From UBA2030 sp049969475 (GTDB taxonomy: Bacteria; Bacteroidota; Bacteroidia; Bacteroidales; TTA-H9): a DNA stretch of 64,000 nucleotides. The stretch spans positions 186,001 through 250,000 of the forward strand of contig JBMFOU010000001.1 of the NCBI GenBank assembly GCA_049969475.1, read 5' to 3'. Below the pieces are notes generated by a model, which searched no databases, was not told where the DNA came from, and saw nothing but the letters and a program-made list of their open reading frames with translations. Position 1 is the stretch's first letter, and the number at the start of each line of letters is the position of its first letter. Below, one piece after another: positions 1 through 6,947 of the stretch. The position numbers and the translations under genes are program-made.

Positions 1-27
1 ATGTCCATTTTACAGGTAATTTTACAG

Positions 28-35
28 CAAAATTA
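28..35 (-). promoter_or_regulatory. Possible outward-facing -7 box
   Basis: Reading the minus strand gives TAATTTTG, a full match to the Bacteroidota -7 consensus TAnnTTTG. An ATG on the minus strand begins at position 8, so a divergent gene may start here and lie almost wholly outside the window. No -33 element was checked beyond this. An eight-base match in AT-rich DNA is weak evidence. Confidence 0.25.
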
Positions 36-54
36 GTGGCTTTATTCCTACCCA

Positions 55-678
55 ATGCAGATACTCCTGAAAGATGTGGGGAAACGTTTTGAACGTCAGT
101 GGGTTTTTCGCAGGTTGAGTTTTGACCTTCCCTCCGGAACCCATATGGCTATATTAGGACCCAATGGAAGCGGAAAATCAACCCTTTTGAAAATCATAGC
201 CGGATGGCTTAATCCTACGGAGGGTACAATAACCTATACCTTGAATGGCTTGCCATTGGACGAATCCGCTGAGCTCTTTGGCTACCTCACTATGGCAGCC
301 CCTTATCTCGAACTCATTGAGGAATTTACCCTCGCCGAAGCCATTGAATTTCATTTTCGATTTAAAAAACCTATGCCTGGACTAACTCTTTCTGACATTA
401 CAAGGGCATCAGGCTTAGAAGATAAATCCCATCGCCCAATTCGCTATTTTTCATCGGGTATGAAACAAAGAGTTAAATTGGTTCTGGCTCTGCTTTCCGA
501 TACCCCTTTGGTGCTTCTCGATGAACCTTGCAGCAATCTGGATGCAGCAGCCAAACAATGGTACCGAAAACTCATAGACGAATTTACTCAGGGCAGAACA
601 GTCGTGGTAGGCTCTAATCATTCTGCTGAAGAATACGATTTTTGTACAGAAATTGTGTTACTTAATTCCTCTGTCTGA
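55..678 (+). CDS. ABC transporter ATP-binding protein
   Basis: A 207-residue stand-alone ATPase subunit of an ABC transporter, expected on the cytoplasmic face of the inner membrane. Seen: Walker A GPNGSGKST (residues 35-43), an ABC signature SSGMKQR (about 133-139), Walker B LVLLDEP (152-158), and a switch histidine in SNHSAEE. The short length and the SSGMKQR signature resemble the CcmA-like/antibiotic-export branch, but no permease gene lies next to it in the window, so the substrate cannot be named. It is followed 94 bases later by efp, which has its own promoter. The ATG at 55 starts directly at the first beta strand of the fold, so the start is well supported. Confidence 0.88.
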   Translation: MQILLKDVGKRFERQWVFRRLSFDLPSGTHMAILGPNGSGKSTLLKIIAGWLNPTEGTITYTLNGLPLDESAELFGYLTMAAPYLELIEEFTLAEAIEFHFRFKKPMPGLTLSDITRASGLEDKSHRPIRYFSSGMKQRVKLVLALLSDTPLVLLDEPCSNLDAAAKQWYRKLIDEFTQGRTVVVGSNHSAEEYDFCTEIVLLNSSV

Positions 679-705
679 TTTCATAAATTCCTTATTAACT
701 GTATT

Positions 706-735
706 TTGTAGAGAGGCAGAAAAGATCTATTTTTG
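706..735 (+). promoter_or_regulatory. efp promoter (-33/-7, Bacteroidota type)
   Basis: TTG at 706-708 and TATTTTTG at 728-735 are separated by 19 bases, matching the Bacteroidota sigma-ABfr pattern TTG-N19-TAnnTTTG. It lies in the gap between the ABC ATPase and efp. Predicted transcription start is near 742, giving a leader of about 30 nt before the ATG at 773. Confidence 0.7.
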
Positions 736-772
736 CAGAGAATTTATAAATACCAAGAAATAAAGCAATTAT

Positions 773-1339
773 ATGGCAACAACGGCAGATTTCAAGAATG
801 GATTATGTATTGAATTCAACGGCGAACCCTATACCATCGTCGAATTTCAGCATGTGAAACCCGGCAAGGGTGGGGCTTTTGTACGTACCAAGCTTAAAAA
901 TTTGCGCACTGGAAGAGTTATCCCTAACACGTTTACAGCTGGTGTTAAAATCGATATCATAAGGGTCGAACGCAGGCAATATCAATTTTTATATGCCGAC
1001 GGCGACGATTATTATTTCATGCACAACGAAACTTACGAACAGATCAGCCTTCCCAAGGATATGATAGATGCTCCTCAGTTTCTCAAAGAAGGCATGGTAT
1101 GCGATGTAACTTTCCTTGCCGATAACGAACAACCCATTTCCTGTGAATTGCCTACCTATGTTGAACTCGAAGTAACTTACACCGAACCGGGTGAAAGAGG
1201 CAACACAGCCACCAATACCCTCAAGCCTGCCACTGTTGAAACCGGTGCTACCGTTAGAGTTCCTTTGTTTGTTAATACGGGCGAGATCATTCGCGTGGAT
1301 ACCCGTACAGGCGAATATGCTGAACGTGTTAAAGGTTAA
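773..1339 (+). CDS. efp: Elongation factor P
   Basis: EF-P binds the ribosome between the P and E sites and relieves stalling at consecutive prolines. The 188-residue product has normal family length. It shows the N-terminal KOW-like domain with the loop PGKGGAF, whose lysine (K32) is the position modified in many bacteria, then two OB-type domains ending in the conserved VRVPLFVNTGE and VDTRTGEY segments. It has its own canonical promoter 5' and is followed after 18 bases by the LpxD-like gene, so the two are probably co-transcribed. No modification enzyme (EpmA/YmfI type) is present in the window. Confidence 0.97.
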   Translation: MATTADFKNGLCIEFNGEPYTIVEFQHVKPGKGGAFVRTKLKNLRTGRVIPNTFTAGVKIDIIRVERRQYQFLYADGDDYYFMHNETYEQISLPKDMIDAPQFLKEGMVCDVTFLADNEQPISCELPTYVELEVTYTEPGERGNTATNTLKPATVETGATVRVPLFVNTGEIIRVDTRTGEYAERVKG

Positions 1340-1357
1340 TTTTAAATAAATAATATT

Positions 1358-2296
1358 GTGGATTTTCCCGAACCTCTTACACTGGGCATGGTGGCTCAGC
1401 TCACGGGCGCCCTACCCCTTGGCGATGTGGAGATGCTAGTAAAGGGAATGAATGAAATTCACAGAGTACGTCCGGGTGATCTCACGTTTGTAGATCACCC
1501 GAAGTATTTTCAGAAAGCCCTATCCAGCCAGGCAACTTTTATTCTTATCAACCAGGAGGTTGACTGTCCAGAGGGCAAAGCGCTCCTCATACATGAAGAT
1601 CCTTTTGCGGCCTGGGTTTCGCTGGGCCGGCGTTTTCGCCCCTTCGAACCCTCTCGGGCGGCAATAAGTCCAACAGCCCTCATAGGTGAAGGTACGGTAA
1701 TTCAACCCGGTGTTTTCATAGGAAATCATGTAAAAATTGGCAAAAATTGTATCATTCATGCCAACGTTAGCATTTACGACCATACCATCATTGGTGATGA
1801 GGTGGTTATTCATTCCAATACGGTGATTGGTGCTGATGCCTATTATTTTCAAAGAAAGCCTGAAGGTTATCGTAAACTGGAGTCCTGTGGTCGGGTCGTA
1901 ATTGGCAATAGGGTCGAAATTGGTGCCCTTTGTGCCATCGACAGGGGCGTTTCGTGCGATACTATAATTGGCGACGGAACCAAATTCGATAATCACGTGC
2001 AAGTTGGTCACGACACGCGCATCGGTCGAAATTGCCTCATAGGTGCGCACTGTGCTATTGCTGGGGTTACTGTCATCGAAGACGATGTGATTCTTTGGGG
2101 CAGGGTATCGGTCAACAAGGATCTGGTTATTGGAAGAGGAGCCATCCTTTTAGCACACACCGGCGTGTCCAAGTCGCTCGAAGGCGGAAAAACCTATTTT
2201 GGCGTTCCTGCTATGGAAGCCCGGGCCAAATGGCGCGAAATTGCTGCTTTGCGTCGCCTGCCTGACATTATTGCAAAATGGGAAGACAATCTCTGA
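1358..2296 (+). CDS. LpxD-like UDP-3-O-acylglucosamine N-acyltransferase (second paralogue type)
   Basis: A left-handed beta-helix acyltransferase of 312 residues. LpxD adds a 3-hydroxyacyl chain to the amino group of UDP-3-O-acyl-glucosamine in lipid A synthesis. Seen: an N-terminal LpxD-type domain (about 1-95, with RPGDLTFVD), then many hexapeptide repeats (IGEGTVIQPG, IGKNCIIHAN, IGDEVVIHSN), the ADAYYFQ segment, and the histidine of VGHDTRIG in the position of the catalytic base. It is about 30 residues shorter than classical LpxD, and Bacteroidota commonly carry such a second copy beside efp, so which of the two is the lipid A enzyme is open. The start is GTG at 1358. It lies 18 bases after efp. 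Confidence 0.85.
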   Translation: MDFPEPLTLGMVAQLTGALPLGDVEMLVKGMNEIHRVRPGDLTFVDHPKYFQKALSSQATFILINQEVDCPEGKALLIHEDPFAAWVSLGRRFRPFEPSRAAISPTALIGEGTVIQPGVFIGNHVKIGKNCIIHANVSIYDHTIIGDEVVIHSNTVIGADAYYFQRKPEGYRKLESCGRVVIGNRVEIGALCAIDRGVSCDTIIGDGTKFDNHVQVGHDTRIGRNCLIGAHCAIAGVTVIEDDVILWGRVSVNKDLVIGRGAILLAHTGVSKSLEGGKTYFGVPAMEARAKWREIAALRRLPDIIAKWEDNL

Positions 2297-2324
2297 CACA
2301 TTCCATTTGACACATTGACACATC
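2294..2324. repeat. Three copies of the 9-mer TGACACATT/C
   Basis: TGACACATT begins at 2294 (it contains the lpxD-like stop codon) and at 2308, and TGACACATC begins at 2316, sharing one base with the second copy. This is a small direct repeat just 3' of the reading frame. No function can be assigned. Confidence 0.6.
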
Positions 2325-2343
2325 TAATTACATTTATAATTGT

Positions 2344-2370
2344 TTAACTATAAGGTTAACAATTAGTTAA
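2344..2370. promoter_or_regulatory. Nested palindrome, possible operator
   Basis: TTAACTA (2344-2350) and TAGTTAA (2364-2370) form an interrupted inverted repeat, and the palindrome GTTAAC (2355-2360) sits at almost the same centre. A near-consensus -7 element (TAATTTG, 2396-2402) follows about 26 bases later, so the palindrome would cover the upstream promoter region of the redox gene at 2430. A regulator site is an inference. Confidence 0.35.
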
Positions 2371-2429
2371 GGGTTTAGCTCTTACAGCTGGCATGTAATT
2401 TGATTTCCCAGAGCAAAAATTGAAAAATC

Positions 2430-3017
2430 ATGGAGTTACAGAAGATCAATTCTTTCCGGGAATTGCAGGAAACGCTAAAAGGCAAGGAACGGGCTTTTTT
2501 GCTTCTTTACAAGGAGGGTAGCCCGCAAAGTGAGTGCGCGCTGAAAAATCTTGAATCTGCCAATATACCCGCCGAACAGGTGATTTTAATGAAGGCAAAT
2601 GTGGCAGAAGTAAGGGATATACATCCTGCATACAACGTTTCGTCTGTTCCAACGCTGTTGGAGTTTGTTCAGGGCGAATTTAAAAATGTAGTAAAAGGTT
2701 GCAACCCTCCTGATTACTATAAAGCTTACATTGAAAACTCCCTTTATAGTGCCACGCCGGCAGAGGGCGAACAGCCTCAAAAAAGGGTTACGGTTTATAC
2801 AACGCCCACCTGCACCTGGTGTAATGCCTTAAAAGCTCACCTTCGTAAATATGGCATTCGCTTTACAGAGGTTGATGTGGCTTCTAATCCCACGGCAGCC
2901 GAAGAGATGGTAAATAAAAGCGGACAGAGGGGTGTTCCTCAGGCCGACATCGACGGCGAAATTATTGTGGGCTTCGATAAAGTTAGGATTAATAAATTGT
3001 TGGGAATCAACGGATAA
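2430..3017 (+). CDS. Thioredoxin-like/glutaredoxin fusion protein
   Basis: A 195-residue cytoplasmic protein with two redox folds. Residues 1-105 look like a thioredoxin fold with a cis-proline (VSSVPTLLEF), but the active-site position reads SPQSEC, keeping only one cysteine (C36). Residues about 118-195 are a glutaredoxin/NrdH-like domain with C128-T-W-C131 and the conserved GVPQADIDG and VGFD segments. The likely role is disulfide exchange or reduction, with the N-terminal domain as a partner-binding or mixed-disulfide module; that division of labour is inferred. There is no signal peptide. The groES-like gene follows 24 bases downstream, suggesting one transcript. Confidence 0.8.
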   Translation: MELQKINSFRELQETLKGKERAFLLLYKEGSPQSECALKNLESANIPAEQVILMKANVAEVRDIHPAYNVSSVPTLLEFVQGEFKNVVKGCNPPDYYKAYIENSLYSATPAEGEQPQKRVTVYTTPTCTWCNALKAHLRKYGIRFTEVDVASNPTAAEEMVNKSGQRGVPQADIDGEIIVGFDKVRINKLLGING

Positions 3018-3041
3018 TTTTAAAAATAAAACACTACGACA

Positions 3042-3329
3042 ATGAAAGAACTACAACCTCTCAATCAAAATGTGCTCCTCGACTATTCCGAGGCTCAGGG
3101 CGAGCAGCGCACTTCTTCAGGCATCATAATTCCTGATACCGCTAAGGAAAAGCCCCAGATAGCCAAAGTACTTGCCATTGGCAATGTGGATAATCCTGAG
3201 ATCGCTGCGGGCGATAGGGTTATTTTCAAGAAATTCGCTGGTACTGAAATAGAGTTTGAAGGGAAAAAGTACCTACTCGTGCCCTATGGCGATCTGCTAG
3301 CCAAGATTGTTGAAACAGAAGAGATCTAA
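3042..3329 (+). CDS. GroES-family co-chaperonin without an adjacent groEL
   Basis: A 95-residue Cpn10 protein. It begins with the usual beta strand (LQPLNQNVLLDY), has a mobile loop reading SSGIIIPDTAKEKP, a GDRVIFKKFAGTEIE segment and the closing EGKKYLLVPYGDLLA strand. GroES caps the GroEL ring, and the hydrophobic tripeptide of the mobile loop (here III) contacts GroEL. In most bacteria groES sits directly before groEL; here the next gene is a nitrilase after a terminator, so this is either a relocated groES or a second paralogue. I favour a paralogue because of the SSG rather than GGI-type loop and the acidic tail, but cannot prove it. Confidence 0.85.
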   Translation: MKELQPLNQNVLLDYSEAQGEQRTSSGIIIPDTAKEKPQIAKVLAIGNVDNPEIAAGDRVIFKKFAGTEIEFEGKKYLLVPYGDLLAKIVETEEI

Positions 3330-3353
3330 AGATTACGGAATTTTTTGTCATGG

Positions 3354-3390
3354 AGGCTGTCGCGAACCATAGATCGAGGCAGCCTTTTTT
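3354..3390 (+). terminator. Terminator after groES-like gene
   Basis: AGGCTG (3354-3359) pairs with CAGCCT (3380-3385), followed by a run of T to 3390. It lies 25 bases after the groES-like stop codon and separates this unit from the amidase gene. Confidence 0.7.
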
Positions 3391-3413
3391 ATATTCGGGC
3401 TGTCCTAATTTCC

Positions 3414-3421
3414 TATCTTTG
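3414..3421 (+). promoter_or_regulatory. -7 box for amidase gene
   Basis: TATCTTTG matches TAnnTTTG and lies 32 bases before the ATG at 3454. No clear TTG is seen at the expected -33 distance. Confidence 0.5.
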
Positions 3422-3453
3422 CCTTACAACGAATCTGTTATTTTGAATAAATC

Positions 3454-4245
3454 ATGGCGAAAACAAACGTCCTGCTTGTGCAGGCTGATATAGTTTGGGA
3501 AGACGTGCAAGCCAATCTCAGACACTTATCCGAAATGCTTGAGGGGGTAAGAGGGGTGGATCTTATTGTGCTTCCTGAGTTTTTCAATACGGGATTTTCG
3601 GTGAATAACCGACGCCTGGCCGAACCTCCCCAAGGGCCCACTGTGCAATGGATGCAACATTTAGCCTCCACGACCGGTGCAATGATTTGTGGTACCATGC
3701 CTATTGAAGAGAACGGAAAACTTTTTAATCGTGCTTTTTATCTCGACGGTCAGAGGGTTTGGGGTATTTACAACAAGCGGCACCTGTTTAGTCCGGGTAA
3801 TGAACAGGCGCTTTATTCACCCGGAAAAGAAAATGTCAGCATTACGGTGGGAGATTTAAAAATTCGTCCGCAGATTTGCTACGACCTGCGATTTCCGGTT
3901 TGGAGTCGCAACCGACTGGTAGAAGGACAGTTAGCTTACGATATACTTATATACCATGCCAACTGGCCTGACCCTCGGGGCGAAGTGTGGCGGCAGCTCC
4001 TCATAGCCCGGGCCCTCGAAAACCAGGCTTATGTGTTGGGAGTCAACCGTACAGGGACCGATGGGGAAGGGCTTACCTATTCTGCCCCCTCGCTGGCAAT
4101 CGACTACAAAGGACGTATCATTGCTGAAGGAAAACCCATGTCTGAAGACCTGATTCGGGTGGAACTCGAGTGGGAGCCTTTACAGGCTTTTCGGAAGAAA
4201 TTTAATGTTAGCCGCGATTGGGATGATTTTTCCATTCATCTCTAA
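3454..4245 (+). CDS. Carbon-nitrogen hydrolase (YafV/omega-amidase type)
   Basis: A 263-residue nitrilase-superfamily amidase. The Glu-Lys-Cys triad is visible: E42 in LPEFFNTGF, K108 in YNKRHLF and C142 in QICYDLRFPVW. The NKRHLFSPGNE segment and the RFPVW after the cysteine are typical of the YafV/NIT2 group, which hydrolyses omega-amides of 2-oxo acids (such as 2-oxoglutaramate) made by glutamine transamination. No signal peptide, so cytoplasmic. It is monocistronic between the upstream terminator and the peptidase gene, which starts 66 bases later. The exact substrate is inferred from family. Confidence 0.87.
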   Translation: MAKTNVLLVQADIVWEDVQANLRHLSEMLEGVRGVDLIVLPEFFNTGFSVNNRRLAEPPQGPTVQWMQHLASTTGAMICGTMPIEENGKLFNRAFYLDGQRVWGIYNKRHLFSPGNEQALYSPGKENVSITVGDLKIRPQICYDLRFPVWSRNRLVEGQLAYDILIYHANWPDPRGEVWRQLLIARALENQAYVLGVNRTGTDGEGLTYSAPSLAIDYKGRIIAEGKPMSEDLIRVELEWEPLQAFRKKFNVSRDWDDFSIHL

Positions 4246-4310
4246 GCTCGTTAAACATCTGGAGAATAGAGCCATCCAAGATCTTGTAAATATTTTAAAA
4301 TCCATCTTCT

Positions 4311-5603
4311 ATGAAAGCATTGCGCACCGTTATCTGGAGTTTGTTGCTGGTTTCTTCCATTAGCTCCGGAAACTTGTGGGCCCAGGACGTGGATTATGCC
4401 CGTTATGTTGTAAAAAGTCTTGCATCGCCCGAAATGAAAGGAAGGGGGTATGTAGAAAAAGGTGACGAAAGGGCGGCACGTTTCATTGCCGGGCAATTCA
4501 AGAAATTCGGTCTGAAACCAGTGTTAAAAAATTATTTTCAGGAGTACTCTCTGTCTATCAATACATTTCCTGGAGTGATGCGAGTGATAGCCGACGGACG
4601 TGAATTAATGCCAGCCAGAGACTACTTGGTAGCGCTTTCTTCACCCGGTCGACAGCAGGCCTACGGTCTGCGTTGGCTGATTAATGATTCACTGCCCGAT
4701 TCGGAACTTTTTAAAGGACTTCAACAAGAGGATCTATCTCAGATACTGGTGGTCACCGATAAATTTCATAAAGAACTGGCCGATTCTAATCTTTTAAAAG
4801 CGGGTGGCTATATCTTTATGAAAGACTGTACTCATCGACTTTTCTGGAAGGCTTCCGATGGTCTTAAGCTGCACGATTTTGTAGTTCTTCAAATGTGTGA
4901 GGGAACCATCACCCCTCAAACCCAATATATTTTTCTCGACTTTGAAAATCATTTCAACGAGAAATATGCCAGTCGCAATGTGCTGGGAATAATTCCGGGC
5001 AGGGTTCAGCCCGATACCTTAATTGTTTTAACGGCCCATTACGACCATTTGGGAATGATGGGAAAGCAAACCCTGTTTCCTGGAGCCAATGATAATGCCA
5101 GCGGTGTAGCAGCTTTGCTTGATTTTGCCCGACACTACAGTATCCCTGGTAACGAACCCTATTATTCAATGGTTTTTATTGCTCTGAGCGGTGAAGAAGC
5201 CGGTTTGCTGGGTTCCCGATTCTGTGCAGCCAACCCTCCCTTCGAACTGGGAAAGGTTAAGTTTCTCATTAATTTCGACATGGTAGGGACGGGGAGTGAA
5301 GGAATTGGGCTGGTAAATGGCGAGATACTCACCCGATATGCTGAACGGATAGAAAAAATTAATGAGGAGAAAAAATATGTGAAACAAATTCATCGTAGGG
5401 GCGAATCGTGCAACAGCGACCATTGTCCGTTTTATCAGAAAGGAGTACCTGCCTTTTTTATCTACACGGCTGGCAAAGAATGGCCTTATTATCACCAGCC
5501 TGAAGATAATGCTCAGGGACCTCCTTTTACGGGATATGTCGGCTTTTTCGATTTGGTGCGCGATTTTATTCATTCCCTGAGTCCTACCTCCAGAATTCCA
5601 TAA
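4311..5603 (+). CDS. Secreted M28-family zinc aminopeptidase
   Basis: A 430-residue exported peptidase. An N-terminal signal peptide (about 1-25, ending near LWAQ) is followed by a protease-associated-like region and an M28 catalytic domain. Zinc-site motifs are present: TAHYDHLG (H243, D245), GANDNASG (D261), GEEAGLLGS (E295/E296), NFDMVG (D323) and SDHCPF near residue 397. M28 enzymes are co-catalytic di-zinc aminopeptidases acting on peptides in the periplasm or outside. There is no C-terminal T9SS sorting domain, so export beyond the periplasm is not indicated. No close partner gene; it ends 445 bases before the T9SS operon's last gene, which points the opposite way. Confidence 0.9.
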   Translation: MKALRTVIWSLLLVSSISSGNLWAQDVDYARYVVKSLASPEMKGRGYVEKGDERAARFIAGQFKKFGLKPVLKNYFQEYSLSINTFPGVMRVIADGRELMPARDYLVALSSPGRQQAYGLRWLINDSLPDSELFKGLQQEDLSQILVVTDKFHKELADSNLLKAGGYIFMKDCTHRLFWKASDGLKLHDFVVLQMCEGTITPQTQYIFLDFENHFNEKYASRNVLGIIPGRVQPDTLIVLTAHYDHLGMMGKQTLFPGANDNASGVAALLDFARHYSIPGNEPYYSMVFIALSGEEAGLLGSRFCAANPPFELGKVKFLINFDMVGTGSEGIGLVNGEILTRYAERIEKINEEKKYVKQIHRRGESCNSDHCPFYQKGVPAFFIYTAGKEWPYYHQPEDNAQGPPFTGYVGFFDLVRDFIHSLSPTSRIP

Positions 5604-5830
5604 GCCCCAACGTCGCAAAATAAGTTTAGACGGTAAAGGACTGCTGGTTTTCATTAAATCAGAAAATAGGGTTTAGGAGGGAGCCAAACAGGTTTATCTC
5701 ATCTATTGTTTGAAAAATTTGATGCATATGTCTTTTTCATCATTTTCATTTTCCTGTCTTTTCCCAGGTTGCTAAGGATGCGTATTGAGGAGCACTCATC
5801 CATCCTTTGCAAAAGAATAGCCTTGGATAA

Positions 5831-5860
5831 ACCGATTAACAACGATTTATACGGATTTCT
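5831..5860. repeat. Three tandem degenerate 10-bp units
   Basis: ACCGATTAAC, AACGATTTAT and ACGGATTTCT lie end to end and share the pattern A-[CA]-[CG]-GATT-[AT]-[AC]-[CT]. The phrase resembles GATTAACACGGATTTACACGGAT-like strings that I recall as frequent in intergenic DNA of Bacteroidota and other environmental bacteria; that comparison is from memory. Confidence 0.5.
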
Positions 5861-5990
5861 TTTTTTAAGATTAATCCCTTTTTAATTACGAATGCGCAAT
5901 GTGTGTAAATCGTTCACTATCGCATGCAATTTAGACGAAACCTTGATCTTACTAGTCGGTTTGGGTGATTGATGTACCTGTCATTTTTCA

Positions 5991-6026
5991 GAAAAACAAA
6001 AAGGGCGGCCATTTCTGACCGCCCTT
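5991..6026 (-). terminator. Terminator of the T9SS operon
   Basis: On the minus strand AAGGGCGG and CCGCCCTT (6001-6026) form an 8-bp GC-rich stem followed by a T-rich tract (6000-5991). It lies 22 bases after the gldN stop codon and fits as the end of the porP-gldKLMN transcript. Confidence 0.85.
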
Positions 6027-6048
6027 ACAGCTTAATTTTTTATGTAAA

Positions 6049-6933
6049 CTAGTATTCCCACAAATCCATTTCGAACTGCTGAATTTCGCCCTTAATGCGA
6101 TCTGATTCCATTAATGCATCAAGGCCAGTAGCATAATCTGAAATCATACGATCCTGAATGTTTTCTACCTTATAGATGTAGCTGGCAAACCTACGTTTGG
6201 TGAAAATATCATCATAGGTGCGCCATTCAGCATCGTTTTTAGGATTGTAAGCTTCGGAATTCACCAGCCAAAAACGGGCCTCAGGGAAGTAAATATAGAA
6301 GGTGGCGGATGGGTCGGGGAGGTACTGTTTTTCGCCGTTGCTCATTACAAAGCGGTAATAAACCGGGCAAATAGCTCTAATGCGTACATCGAGCTGTGAG
6401 CGTCGTTTATCGAAAAACCAGTCTTCGATAATATAGTATTTAATGATGTCTCCTGGATTGAGAGAATACGTTTTTTCCTCTGTAACCGTATTTCCTAACG
6501 AATCGACCCGGCTGTCCATGTAGGTGAATGATAATTTTTTATTGATATCCTCAACCGTGGTGATACGCTCGGCCAGGTCTTCATCTGTATAGGCAGTAAG
6601 ATAGTTTGAACCGTAGGGAGATTCGGAGGAAGGAATTCTTACAGCGTCGAACAATACCGTGGCAAGAGACTTGCGGTCGCGCACAGGTTGAAGGGGATAA
6701 AGCAAAAATTGATTTTGTTTTTCCCTCAGGTCGATGACCCTCCATACGCGTTTAGCCCATAAAATATCGGCCTCACGAATGGGAGGGTAGGGTACCGGCC
6801 TTTTACGATTGGGTGTGTGAATTTTGGGCCATGGCCTTTCTGTGGGCTTCACCTTGGGGGGATCAATGCTCTGACCTTGGCTCCCCGCTGCGATAAATAA
6901 GACAAGAAAGAAAAGCAACCACCTTTTGCTCAT
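6049..6933 (-). CDS. gldN: T9SS periplasmic ring protein GldN/PorN
   Basis: GldN (PorN) forms a periplasmic ring with the lipoprotein GldK beneath the outer membrane in the type IX secretion system. The 294-residue product has a signal peptide (about 1-20, ending in GSQGQ) and the family hallmarks: a proline-rich mature N-terminus, ADILWAKRVWRVIDLREKQN, a long RAICPVYYRF segment and the AEWRTYDDIFTKRRFASYIYK region near the C-terminus. It is the last gene of the porP-gldK-gldL-gldM-gldN block, 14 bases after gldM and followed by a strong terminator. Identity rests on both the protein and the conserved gene order. Confidence 0.95.
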   Translation of the reverse strand: MSKRWLLFFLVLFIAAGSQGQSIDPPKVKPTERPWPKIHTPNRKRPVPYPPIREADILWAKRVWRVIDLREKQNQFLLYPLQPVRDRKSLATVLFDAVRIPSSESPYGSNYLTAYTDEDLAERITTVEDINKKLSFTYMDSRVDSLGNTVTEEKTYSLNPGDIIKYYIIEDWFFDKRRSQLDVRIRAICPVYYRFVMSNGEKQYLPDPSATFYIYFPEARFWLVNSEAYNPKNDAEWRTYDDIFTKRRFASYIYKVENIQDRMISDYATGLDALMESDRIKGEIQQFEMDLWEY

Positions 6934-6947
6934 TGGATATCAATAAT

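Larger units (their letters stand above)
5604..6048. other. Intergenic region between M28 peptidase and gldN (445 bp)
   Basis: Both flanking genes end here (convergent). I see no convincing coding sequence. It holds a triplicated 10-bp phrase at 5831-5860 and the gldN terminator at its right end. The rest is AT-rich with no recognised element. Confidence 0.6.

Noticed and set aside
1..36. ATG-initiated 11-codon frame at the very start of the window
   Set aside because: Too short, no ribosome site visible, and the region looks like a divergent promoter.
1520..2050. A 176-codon minus-strand frame inside the LpxD-like gene
   Set aside because: Hexapeptide repeats on the plus strand explain the open antisense frame; no features of its own.
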